Shown piece by piece: positions 51,021 through 59,057 of a DNA stretch of 64,000 nucleotides. Both the position numbers and the translations under genes were made by a program. How positions within the stretch are numbered: position 1 is the stretch's first letter; the number at the start of each line of letters is the position of its first letter. Origin of the DNA: Chloroflexaceae bacterium (GTDB lineage: Bacteria > Chloroflexota > Chloroflexia > Chloroflexales > Chloroflexaceae); assembly GCA_012031225.1 (NCBI GenBank), contig JAAUTZ010000001.1:1-64000 (forward strand). Direction: 5' to 3'. The notes beneath the pieces are model-generated. The model was not told the origin of the DNA. It ran no database searches and saw only the letters and a list, made by a program, of their open reading frames with translations.

Positions 51021-54000
51021 ATGAGTGGTGCAGATGGGGAAGAGTTGAAATCTGGCTCAACAGTGAAGACCGCTTTTACTGAAGTACGGACTGAGTTGGA
51101 TGTGCAGGACAGTTCCTACGTGGCTGTGGTTAAGATTGTTGAAGCGGAACTAGTAGGGCCTACGGCTGAGGTTGACCTGCCAGCCGTAGCAGTAGCCGCC
51201 GAGCCAGTATCAGTGAGGATAGCCGCCGACCTCGACGCGGTACTCGCCGATCTGGATGCCGATGTGGATGTGCAATCGCCCGACTTCCTCACCGGCTTGC
51301 GGGCCCGCCTCGCCGAACTGAAGGGCAAGCTCGCGCTACCATCGCTGCCCACCGGCGATGCGGATGGGTCACTGGGCACGGCAGGTATCGCTGCGACGGG
51401 CGCAGGCGCGGGGCTTGCCGCAGGGCTGACCTTGCCCACGCTCTCCAGTGGCGAGCTTGACCTCACCGCCCTCCCGCCTGAAGTGGAAACCCAACTCGCT
51501 ACGCGCTACGAGCGGTCCCGCCTGAACGCCGATCTCGATGCGTTTGATGCCCGCTTTGCCGATACGCTCCACGGGCTAGACCCGGATCACGAGTTCCGCA
51601 CCGAGTACGCCGCACTGCGATCAGCACTGACCACGCCCGATGCCGATCTCGATGCCAACGCACTGATTGGCTGGCGGGCCCGCCTCGCCGAACTAAAGGG
51701 CAAGCTGGCGCTACCATCGCTCCCCACCGGCGATGCGGGTATCGCCGCCGCCGACCTCGACGCGGTACTCGCCGATCTGGATGCCGATGTGGAGACTCAA
51801 TCGCCCGACTTCCTCACCGGCTTGCGGGCCCGCCTCGCTGAACTGAAGGGCAAGCTGGCGCTACCGTCACTGCCCACTGGCGATGCGGATGGGTCGCTCG
51901 GCACGGCGGGTATCGCTGCCACAGGCGCGGGGCTAGCCGCCGGGCTAACCCTGCCCACGCTCTCCAGTGGCGAGCTTGACCTCACCGCCCTCCCGCCCGA
52001 AGTGGAAACCCAACTCGCTACGCGCTACGAGCGGTACCGCCTGAACGCTGATCTCGATGCGTTTGATGCCCGCTTTGCTGATACGCTCCACGAGCTAGAC
52101 CCGGATCACGAGTTCCGCACCGAGTATGCGGCATTGCGGGCGACACTGACCACGCCCGATACCGATCTCGATGCCGACGCACTGATTGGCTGGCGGGCCC
52201 GCCTCGCCGCTTTGCGCGAGCAGCTCGCAATCAAGCTCGCGCTACCATCACTGCCCACTGGCGATGCGGGTATCGCCGCCGCCGTCCCAAGCAGTGCCGT
52301 GCCCGAAGCCGCCGCCGACCTCGACGCGGTACTCACCGATCTGGATACCGACGTGGATGTGCAATCGCCCGACTTCCTCACCGGCTTGCGGGCCCGCCTC
52401 GCCGAACTGAAGGGCAAACTGCATCTACCGTCGCTGCCCACAGGCGATGCGGATGGGTCGCTCGGCACGGCGGGTATCGCCGCGACAGGCGCAGGCGTGG
52501 GGCTTGCCGCTGGGCTGACCTTGCCCACCCTGCCCAGTGGCGAGCTTGACCTCACTGCCCTCCCGCCTGAAGTCGAAACCCAACTCGCTACGCGCTACGA
52601 GCGGTCCCGCCTGAACGCCGATCTCGATGCGTTTGATGCCCGCTTTGCCGATGCGCTCCACGGGCTAGACCCGGATCACGAGTTCCGCACCGAGTACGCC
52701 GCACTGCGAGCGACACTGACCACGCCCGATGCCGATCTCGATGCCGACGCACTGATTGGCTGGCGGGCCCGCCTCGCGGCTTTGCGCGAGCAGCTCGCAA
52801 TCAAGCTGGCGCTACCATCGCTCCCCACTGGCGATGCAGGTATCGCCGCCGCCGCCCCAAGCATTGCTGTGCCCGAAGCCGCCGCCGACCTTGACGCGGT
52901 ACTCGCCGATCTGGATGCCGATGTGGAGACTCAATCGCCCGACTTCCTCACCGGCTTGCGGGCCCGCCTCGCCGAACTGAAGGGCAAGCTCGCGCTACCG
53001 TCACTGCCCACAGGCGATGCGGACGGGTCGCTCGGCACGGCGGGTATCGCCGCGACAGGCGCAGGCGTGGGGCTAGCCGCCGGACTGACCTTGCCCACGC
53101 TCCCCAGTGGCGAGCTTGACCTCACTGCCCTCCCGCCTGAAGTGGAAACCCAACTCGCTACATACTACGATAGTCTACGGCTCGAAATTGAGCTAGCCGA
53201 ATTGGAAGAACGCTTCAGCACACCGCTTGCCACCGATCCCGCCCTGTACGCCACCTTCACCACCCTCAAGACAAATGTCGGCGGTAATCCTGACCCGCTT
53301 GCCCTGCCTGATCTGCGGGCGCGGCTGGCAGCATTGCGTGAGCAGATGATCCGCTTTACGCTAGCCACCCCTGCCGCCGCCCCGCTAACGAATATGCAGA
53401 TCGAAGCTGAGCGGCTACGCCTCGAACTGCACAACATCGAGTCCACCTACGGCCTGCTGCTGCCCGAAAAAATGCCCCTGATGGCAGAGTATGCCGAGCT
53501 ACAGCAAGCGTTGGCTTACGACGTAGAGCGGCCCGAAGAGATCACCATACTTTGGCGGCGGTTGGTCACACTGCGCGACCAACTGGCAATCCTGAGCGTC
53601 AACACGAATCGCCCTAGCGATACCGCACCAAGCCCGGCGGCAGTTGCCCCGTTCACAGCCGCACGGCGCACGATTGACCCCGACACCCAAGCCGATCTGG
53701 TGATGCTGCGGGATGAGATGATCCTCGCCGCCACCGACCCGTTCCAACAGCGTGTGATGCAGCAGATGTTCTCGCTCTCCCGCGATAACCACGACTGGCT
53801 GTGGCACGTTACGCTCACGATGACAACTGCCGCCTATGGCTATGGCTTCAACCGCGCCGCGATCTTCCTCAACGAGAACACCGACGGCACGTATCTGCGC
53901 GGCATTCTAGGGATTGGCAACTTCGATTATGCTGACGCGCTCGGTGCGTGGGGCGATAAGCCGGCCCTCGACTTTGACACCTACATTACTTACCTGCGCG

Positions 54001-54353
54001 AAGATAAGCTAGAGCATACGCCGGTTGAGCTTGCTACCCGTGCCATGATTATCGCACTCGGCAAAACCGATGATGCCTTCACCTACGTGATGGAACACGG
54101 CGCACGCACGATTGTTCCGGTTGAAGATGTGGATGCCCGCCTGCCGCTCAACTTCATCGAACACTTTGGGCACACGCGCTACGTGCTGTTGCCGGTGCGT
54201 ACCCGTAGCCACCAACTAGGGGTGCTTGTCGCGGATAACTACCAGACCAACCACCCGATAGCGGATGATGCGCTCGATGGCTTGCAACGCCTGCTCAATC
54301 GGGCGGCGTTGATCTATCTGTATGGCACACTCGAGTCAACCGATATGGCATAA
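51021..54353 (+). CDS. Large repetitive protein with C-terminal GAF domain
   Basis: The 1110-residue product has three regions. Residues 1-69 are an acidic lead. Residues 70-714 are four near-identical units starting DLDAVLADLDADV at residues 70, 245, 433 and 623 (the fourth is partial). Each has a short helical piece (FLTGLRARLAELKGKLALPS), a Gly/Ala linker (GIAATGAGAGLAAGL) and a longer helical module (YERSRLNADLDAFDARFAD ... EYAALR ... WRARLAALREQLA). Residues 715-880 contain two older, diverged copies of that helical module. Residues about 895-1105 form a GAF-like sensor domain (AYGYGFNRAAIFLNEN, RTIVPVEDVDAR, VLLPVRTRSHQLGVLVADN). No membrane segment or output domain is seen. The start follows AAGGAG at 51007-51012. 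Confidence 0.88.
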   Translation: MSGADGEELKSGSTVKTAFTEVRTELDVQDSSYVAVVKIVEAELVGPTAEVDLPAVAVAAEPVSVRIAADLDAVLADLDADVDVQSPDFLTGLRARLAELKGKLALPSLPTGDADGSLGTAGIAATGAGAGLAAGLTLPTLSSGELDLTALPPEVETQLATRYERSRLNADLDAFDARFADTLHGLDPDHEFRTEYAALRSALTTPDADLDANALIGWRARLAELKGKLALPSLPTGDAGIAAADLDAVLADLDADVETQSPDFLTGLRARLAELKGKLALPSLPTGDADGSLGTAGIAATGAGLAAGLTLPTLSSGELDLTALPPEVETQLATRYERYRLNADLDAFDARFADTLHELDPDHEFRTEYAALRATLTTPDTDLDADALIGWRARLAALREQLAIKLALPSLPTGDAGIAAAVPSSAVPEAAADLDAVLTDLDTDVDVQSPDFLTGLRARLAELKGKLHLPSLPTGDADGSLGTAGIAATGAGVGLAAGLTLPTLPSGELDLTALPPEVETQLATRYERSRLNADLDAFDARFADALHGLDPDHEFRTEYAALRATLTTPDADLDADALIGWRARLAALREQLAIKLALPSLPTGDAGIAAAAPSIAVPEAAADLDAVLADLDADVETQSPDFLTGLRARLAELKGKLALPSLPTGDADGSLGTAGIAATGAGVGLAAGLTLPTLPSGELDLTALPPEVETQLATYYDSLRLEIELAELEERFSTPLATDPALYATFTTLKTNVGGNPDPLALPDLRARLAALREQMIRFTLATPAAAPLTNMQIEAERLRLELHNIESTYGLLLPEKMPLMAEYAELQQALAYDVERPEEITILWRRLVTLRDQLAILSVNTNRPSDTAPSPAAVAPFTAARRTIDPDTQADLVMLRDEMILAATDPFQQRVMQQMFSLSRDNHDWLWHVTLTMTTAAYGYGFNRAAIFLNENTDGTYLRGILGIGNFDYADALGAWGDKPALDFDTYITYLREDKLEHTPVELATRAMIIALGKTDDAFTYVMEHGARTIVPVEDVDARLPLNFIEHFGHTRYVLLPVRTRSHQLGVLVADNYQTNHPIADDALDGLQRLLNRAALIYLYGTLESTDMA
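51228..53160 (+). repeat. Long tandem coding repeats of 525-570 bp
   Basis: Equivalent GAC codons of the unit fall at 51228, 51753, 52317 and 52887, giving periods of 525, 564 and 570 bp. Unit 1 is shorter because its second half has LAELKGKLALP in place of LAALREQLAIKLALP and lacks the linker ending PEA. Copies agree at most bases over long stretches, so expansion is recent. The fourth copy ends where the sequence turns from ATRYERSR to ATYYDSLR, near 53160. Confidence 0.9.
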
Positions 54354-54458
54354 TCGCGTGACGCTCGTGGAGCTGTCTCATACGCGGCGGGTACAGATTA
54401 GCCCTGATCTTATGCCCGCTCGCGTGTCTCTCCGATGTGAAGAAAGGATGTGAGCGGT

Positions 54459-55103
54459 ATGCCTGTTTCCTTGTGGTTGCGCCTACGTGGCAAGCGTGCC
54501 CCGCTGCTGGTGTTGCTTTGGGCGTGGTTGCTGGCTGCCTGCGCTAGCCCCCCGCTCACCCCAACAATCACCTCCCCTAGCCCGGCTGCAACCTTCCCCG
54601 TTGGGGCTATACCGGTGCAAGGCACAGGGACGGCCGGCACAGCAGTAGAGGTGCTGGTGAATGGGAGTGTGGCGGGTACGGCTACCGTGAGCGAGCAGGG
54701 CGCGTGGCTGGTGAACATCAGCTTCGATACGCCCGCGGTGCGCCAGATCAGTGCGCGTATTCGTGATGCTGATGGGCGGGTTGGGATCGAGACCGAGCCA
54801 TTTCAAGTCACTGTCACTGCACCGGTGCGCCCTGCCGTGCAGTCGCCTACGCTGGAAGTGCCCGCCGATCCGGTGGCGGGCGAGATTGTGCTACGCGGAA
54901 CATCCGAAACCATGAGTATGGTTGTGGTGATCATCAACGAGAGTCCGATGGGAGCCTACACCTTGTCGGGCACGGAACGCGAATGGAGCATTCCGGTCAC
55001 GCTCGCGGCGGGCGAGTATCGCGTGCGGGTGCTCGCAATGGAGCCGAACACGCTTAGTGTATTTGCCGAGTCACCGTCGGTCACGCTACTCGTGCGCGAG
55101 TAG
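54459..55103 (+). CDS. Lipoprotein with two Ig-like domains
   Basis: The 214-residue product has a lipoprotein signal (LLVLLWAWLLAACAS) and then two beta-sandwich-like parts: residues about 35-120 (TSPSPAATFPVGAIPVQGTG, AVEVLVNGSVAGTATV) like a bacterial Ig 'Big' domain, and residues about 125-214 (GEIVLRGTSETMSMVVVIIN, LAAGEYRVRVLA). It should sit on the outside of the membrane. AAAGGA 10 nt before the ATG at 54459 supports this start over a GTG at 54450. Function unknown; it stands between the GAF protein and the ABC exporter pair. Confidence 0.75.
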   Translation: MPVSLWLRLRGKRAPLLVLLWAWLLAACASPPLTPTITSPSPAATFPVGAIPVQGTGTAGTAVEVLVNGSVAGTATVSEQGAWLVNISFDTPAVRQISARIRDADGRVGIETEPFQVTVTAPVRPAVQSPTLEVPADPVAGEIVLRGTSETMSMVVVIINESPMGAYTLSGTEREWSIPVTLAAGEYRVRVLAMEPNTLSVFAESPSVTLLVRE

Positions 55104-55244
55104 TCGGCTACGGTGAGGCATCCCCCACCCCTCGTTTCCCCGCCATAACTCAGCCCTAAGTACGATAGAGTTGCGCCGTGATGCTGCTATACTGGAACAA
55201 GTGGCTCACACGGAGTCGCTTCACTATGGCATTCACGAAGGGGG

Positions 55245-57038
55245 ATGGGGATGCAACAGACGCTCAACCAGACGAGTAGCCGCCGCGAATTTACGGTTGC
55301 CGATGAGTACCAGTATGATCGCCGCTCGCCAGTGCGCTGGATCATTTCGCACATCATGCGCTATCCGTTGCTATCCGTCATCGCAATTGCCAGCAACATC
55401 CTTTCCAATGCCTCAATTGCATATGGCGCAGTCCTGATTGGGCAGGGCTTCGATCTGATCAATCAGCCCGGCATCACCAGTGCCGATCTGCGTAGCCTTG
55501 CGCTACAGGTGTTCATCTTCTTTGCGGGCTTGGGTGTGTTTGGGGTGAGTGGCGCATTCGCCTATGAATTTATCGCCCAGTGGGTGGAGCGCAATACCCG
55601 CGAGGAGATGTTTATTAGCTTGCTTGGCAAGAGCCAGACCTTTCACAATCGGCAGCGGGTGGGCGATATTATGGCTCGGGCCACCAACGATGTGCAGCAG
55701 CTCAACATCATGATCAATCCCGGCATCGGGCTGATCTCGGATGCGCTGTTCAGCATCATCGTGCCGATCATTGCGATTGGGTTGCTCAATGTCCAACTGC
55801 TGCTCGTGCCGATCCTGTTCTTGATCGTCTTCTCCTTTGCGCTGCGTTCGTATGCGATCCAGCTCGGCCCAGTCTCTGGGCAGCTGCGCGAGCAGTTTGG
55901 CGTGATGAATGCGGGCCTTGCCGAAGCAATTTCTGGCATCGAGGTGGTCAAAGCCTACGGGCAGGAGCAGTCTGAACAACGCCGCTTCCTCGATAATGCC
56001 CGCCGCTACCGAGATCTGTTTGTGGTGCAGGGGCGGGTGCAAGCGCAGTATCTGCCGGTGCTGTTGTTTGGGGTTGCGCTCGGCTTGGGCTTTGGGCACG
56101 CGCTGTTGCTATTTCGCGCTGGCGTGCTGACACAGGGCGACGTGGTGGCGTTTATGGGGCTGATGTTCCTGCTGCTGTTCCCTACCTTCATTTCGCTCTT
56201 TGCATTTGTGCTGGTGCAGCTTGGGGCGGCAAGTGCCGAGCGGATATTGAGCATCATCAATACCGAAACCGAGCTAGACGAAAATGCGGCGGGGGTGAGC
56301 CAGCCAATGCACGGTGAGCTGGTCTTCGAGAACGTGACCTTCAGCTATGGCGATGGCAGTGGTGCGCCTGTGCTCCGGAATATCTCCTTCCGCGCCAATG
56401 CGGGCGAGACGGTGGCGATTGTGGGGCAGACCGGCTCTGGCAAGTCTACCCTCACGCGCTTGGTCAACCGCACCTACGATACCACCGAAGGGCGCGTGCT
56501 GATAGATGGAATGGATGTGCGCGACTGGAGCCTGCAAGCCCTGCGTTCGCAAATCTCGACGATTGAGCAGGACATCTTCCTGTTCTCGCGCACGATTGGC
56601 GAAAACATCGCCTTCGGTGTGCCGGATACAACGCAGGCCCAGATTGAGCAAGCTGCCCGCGACGCGCAAGCCGATACGTTTATCCGCAGCTTTCCCGATG
56701 GCTACGATACAATGGTGGGTGAACGCGGCGTGACCCTCTCCGGTGGGCAACGCCAACGCCTTGCGATTGCACGGGCATTCCTGACTGATCCGCGCATCCT
56801 GATCCTTGATGACTCGACCAGCGCAATTGATAGTGCCACTGAGGATGAGATTCAGCAGGCGATGCGGCGCATTCTGCACGGGCGCACCACGCTGCTGATT
56901 ACGCACCGCCTCTCGCAGATTCGCTGGGCTGATCGGATTCTGGTGATCCAGCGCGGCGAATTGGTGGCACAGGGCACGCACGACGAACTGATGACAAGCA
57001 GTGCCGATTATCGGCGCATCTTTGCCCGCTACGAATAG
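55245..57038 (+). CDS. ABC exporter half-transporter (subunit 1, degenerate catalytic site)
   Basis: The 597-residue protein has an N-terminal type IV exporter membrane domain with six helices (about residues 35-320) and a C-terminal ATPase. Walker A is GQTGSGKSTL, the Q-loop region ISTIEQDIFLFSRTIGENI, signature LSGGQRQR and Walker B ILILDDSTSAID. The residue after Walker B is Asp rather than the catalytic Glu, as in one half of heterodimeric exporters. The H-loop His (ITHRLS) is kept. It pairs with the next gene, 21 bp downstream. Two ATGs (55245, 55251) are possible starts. Substrate unknown; drugs, lipids or peptides are typical. Confidence 0.92.
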   Translation: MGMQQTLNQTSSRREFTVADEYQYDRRSPVRWIISHIMRYPLLSVIAIASNILSNASIAYGAVLIGQGFDLINQPGITSADLRSLALQVFIFFAGLGVFGVSGAFAYEFIAQWVERNTREEMFISLLGKSQTFHNRQRVGDIMARATNDVQQLNIMINPGIGLISDALFSIIVPIIAIGLLNVQLLLVPILFLIVFSFALRSYAIQLGPVSGQLREQFGVMNAGLAEAISGIEVVKAYGQEQSEQRRFLDNARRYRDLFVVQGRVQAQYLPVLLFGVALGLGFGHALLLFRAGVLTQGDVVAFMGLMFLLLFPTFISLFAFVLVQLGAASAERILSIINTETELDENAAGVSQPMHGELVFENVTFSYGDGSGAPVLRNISFRANAGETVAIVGQTGSGKSTLTRLVNRTYDTTEGRVLIDGMDVRDWSLQALRSQISTIEQDIFLFSRTIGENIAFGVPDTTQAQIEQAARDAQADTFIRSFPDGYDTMVGERGVTLSGGQRQRLAIARAFLTDPRILILDDSTSAIDSATEDEIQQAMRRILHGRTTLLITHRLSQIRWADRILVIQRGELVAQGTHDELMTSSADYRRIFARYE

Positions 57039-57059
57039 CAACACAGGAGGTACTCCCAG

Positions 57060-58871
57060 ATGGGTTTTGTCATTGATGGCCTTGATGCAGAGGAGTATGA
57101 CCGTTCCTATAGCGATAGGGCGTTGATCCGGCGCATCACCGACTACTTCAAGCCGCATCGCGGGCGCATGCTGCTGATCTTGCTGATGGTGGTGTTGCAG
57201 TCGGCGGTGCAGACGTTGCTGCCGTTGGCAATCGCAAACGGGATCAACACGTTGGCCGCCATCCCCACGCTCACCCAGATTGGAATGTTGACTGGGGCGG
57301 TGGTGCTGATCGGCGTACTCGGTTGGATCTTCAACTATGTGCGCCAGTATCAATCGGCGGTTGCGGTGGGCGATGTTGTGCTAGCTCTACGCGAAGATGC
57401 CTTCGATTCTGTGATGCAGCGTGATATGTCGTTCTACGATAAGTACCAATCGGGCAAGGTCGTGAGCCGGGTTACGTCAGATACGCAGGACTTCTCGAAT
57501 GTGGTCACGCTGACGATCAACCTTGCGAGCGAGCTACTCGTGGTCGTTGCGGTGCTCGTGGTACTGTTTGCGATCAACCCCACCCTCGCCCTAATTACGA
57601 TGCTGGTGCTGCCCGGCTTTGCGCTTGCCGCGCTGGTCTTTCGCAAGGCGGCGCGTTGGGCAACCCGCCGCGCCCAACGGATGACCGCCCAACTCAATGC
57701 GACGGTGCGCGAGGCAATCAGTGGGATTGGCGTTGCCAAGAGCTTCCGCCAAGAGTCAGCCATCTATGTTGATTTCATGGACGTTAACAAGCTGACGTTC
57801 CGCATCAAGATGCAACAGGGCTTGGTATTCAGCACGATCTTTCCCGCGCTCGATATTGTCGCTGCGATTGGGACGGGCGTGGTGGTCTACTTTGGGGGCT
57901 TGCAGGTGCTCAGTGGGGCGGCAACGGCGGGAACGTGGTATCTCTTTCTGCGGAGCTTGCAGATATTCTACATTCCGGTCACGAGTATCGCTTCCTTCTG
58001 GAGTCAGTTTCAGCAGGGCTTGGCGGCAAGTGAGCGCGTGTTTGCCTTAATTGACGCGGAGTCGAATGTGATCCAGACCGCCAACGAGCCAGTGGATCAC
58101 CTGCACGGCGCGATCAACTTTCGGCGCGTAGATTTTGCCTATACGCCGGAGGTGCCGGTGCTACAGGGCTTCACGCTCGATGTTCCGGCGGGGCAGAAGC
58201 TCGCGGTGGTGGGGCATACAGGCGCGGGCAAATCGAGCCTGATCAAGCTGATTACGCGCTTCTATGAGTTTCAGGGCGGCACGTTGCTGGTAGATGGGCG
58301 GGATATTCGCCGCCTCGATCTGAGCCAATACCGCCCCCAAATTGGCCTCGTGCCGCAATCGCCGTTTCTCTTTTCGGGCACGGTGGCGGATAACATCCGC
58401 TATGGGCGGCAGACAGCCAGCGATGCGGAGGTGGACGCGGCGGCGCGGGCGATTGGAGGGGCGTGGCTGGATGACCTGCCGGAAGGCTTGCAGACCGACG
58501 TGGGCGAACGCGGGGCCCGCCTCTCGCTAGGGCAACGCCAGCTGGTGGCCTTGGCGCGGGTGCTGCTGCAAAATCCGTGCGTCTTCATTCTAGATGAAGC
58601 GACGGCAAGTATTGACCCCTTCACTGAGGCGCAGATACAGGATGGGCTAGACGTGGTGATGCAAGGACGCACCAGCATCGTGATTGCCCACCGCCTCTCG
58701 ACGGTACGTAATGCGGATCGGATCATTGTGATGCAAGCGGGAACAATCATCGAAGAAGGCACGCACGATACGCTGCTGCTACAGGGTGGGCACTATGCCG
58801 AGCTGTATACGACGTACTTCCGCCACCAGTCTATCGAGTACATCGAGCAGGTCGGAGCGTGGAGCGGCTAA
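57060..58871 (+). CDS. ABC exporter half-transporter (subunit 2, canonical Walker B)
   Basis: The 603-residue partner has six membrane helices (about residues 35-330) and an ATPase with Walker A GHTGAGKSSL, Q-loop IGLVPQSPFLFSGTVADNI, signature LSLGQRQL and Walker B FILDEATASID with catalytic Glu. The altered signature (LSLGQ) would face the site made by the Walker A and Walker B of subunit 1, and so gives one weak and one full ATP site, the usual design of heterodimeric exporters such as TM287/288. AGGAGG lies before the ATG. It is translated right after subunit 1 and surely forms one transporter with it. Confidence 0.93.
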   Translation: MGFVIDGLDAEEYDRSYSDRALIRRITDYFKPHRGRMLLILLMVVLQSAVQTLLPLAIANGINTLAAIPTLTQIGMLTGAVVLIGVLGWIFNYVRQYQSAVAVGDVVLALREDAFDSVMQRDMSFYDKYQSGKVVSRVTSDTQDFSNVVTLTINLASELLVVVAVLVVLFAINPTLALITMLVLPGFALAALVFRKAARWATRRAQRMTAQLNATVREAISGIGVAKSFRQESAIYVDFMDVNKLTFRIKMQQGLVFSTIFPALDIVAAIGTGVVVYFGGLQVLSGAATAGTWYLFLRSLQIFYIPVTSIASFWSQFQQGLAASERVFALIDAESNVIQTANEPVDHLHGAINFRRVDFAYTPEVPVLQGFTLDVPAGQKLAVVGHTGAGKSSLIKLITRFYEFQGGTLLVDGRDIRRLDLSQYRPQIGLVPQSPFLFSGTVADNIRYGRQTASDAEVDAAARAIGGAWLDDLPEGLQTDVGERGARLSLGQRQLVALARVLLQNPCVFILDEATASIDPFTEAQIQDGLDVVMQGRTSIVIAHRLSTVRNADRIIVMQAGTIIEEGTHDTLLLQGGHYAELYTTYFRHQSIEYIEQVGAWSG

Positions 58872-59057
58872 CGTGGCGATAGGGCGCATGTGTTAGCTTC
58901 GGGCTGTGGCAGAGCCGTGTCGGTGACACGGCTTTGCTATCGCCGCCAGATTGCCCAGATTGCCCAGATTGCATGGTGACATTTAGCGCAGGAAGTAGTA
59001 TACTGTGCGTAAAGTTAAACATTCAGATATTTTATATCGAGAGTATCTCGAAGGTGG

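Noticed and set aside
51228-53160. Long repeats considered as an insertion or mobile element
   Set aside because: The reading frame runs through all copies and no transposase or terminal inverted repeats are seen; they are protein repeats.
56274-57353. 359-codon open frame opposite the ABC exporter genes
   Set aside because: It crosses the ends of two real genes on the other strand and shows no domain or ribosome site.
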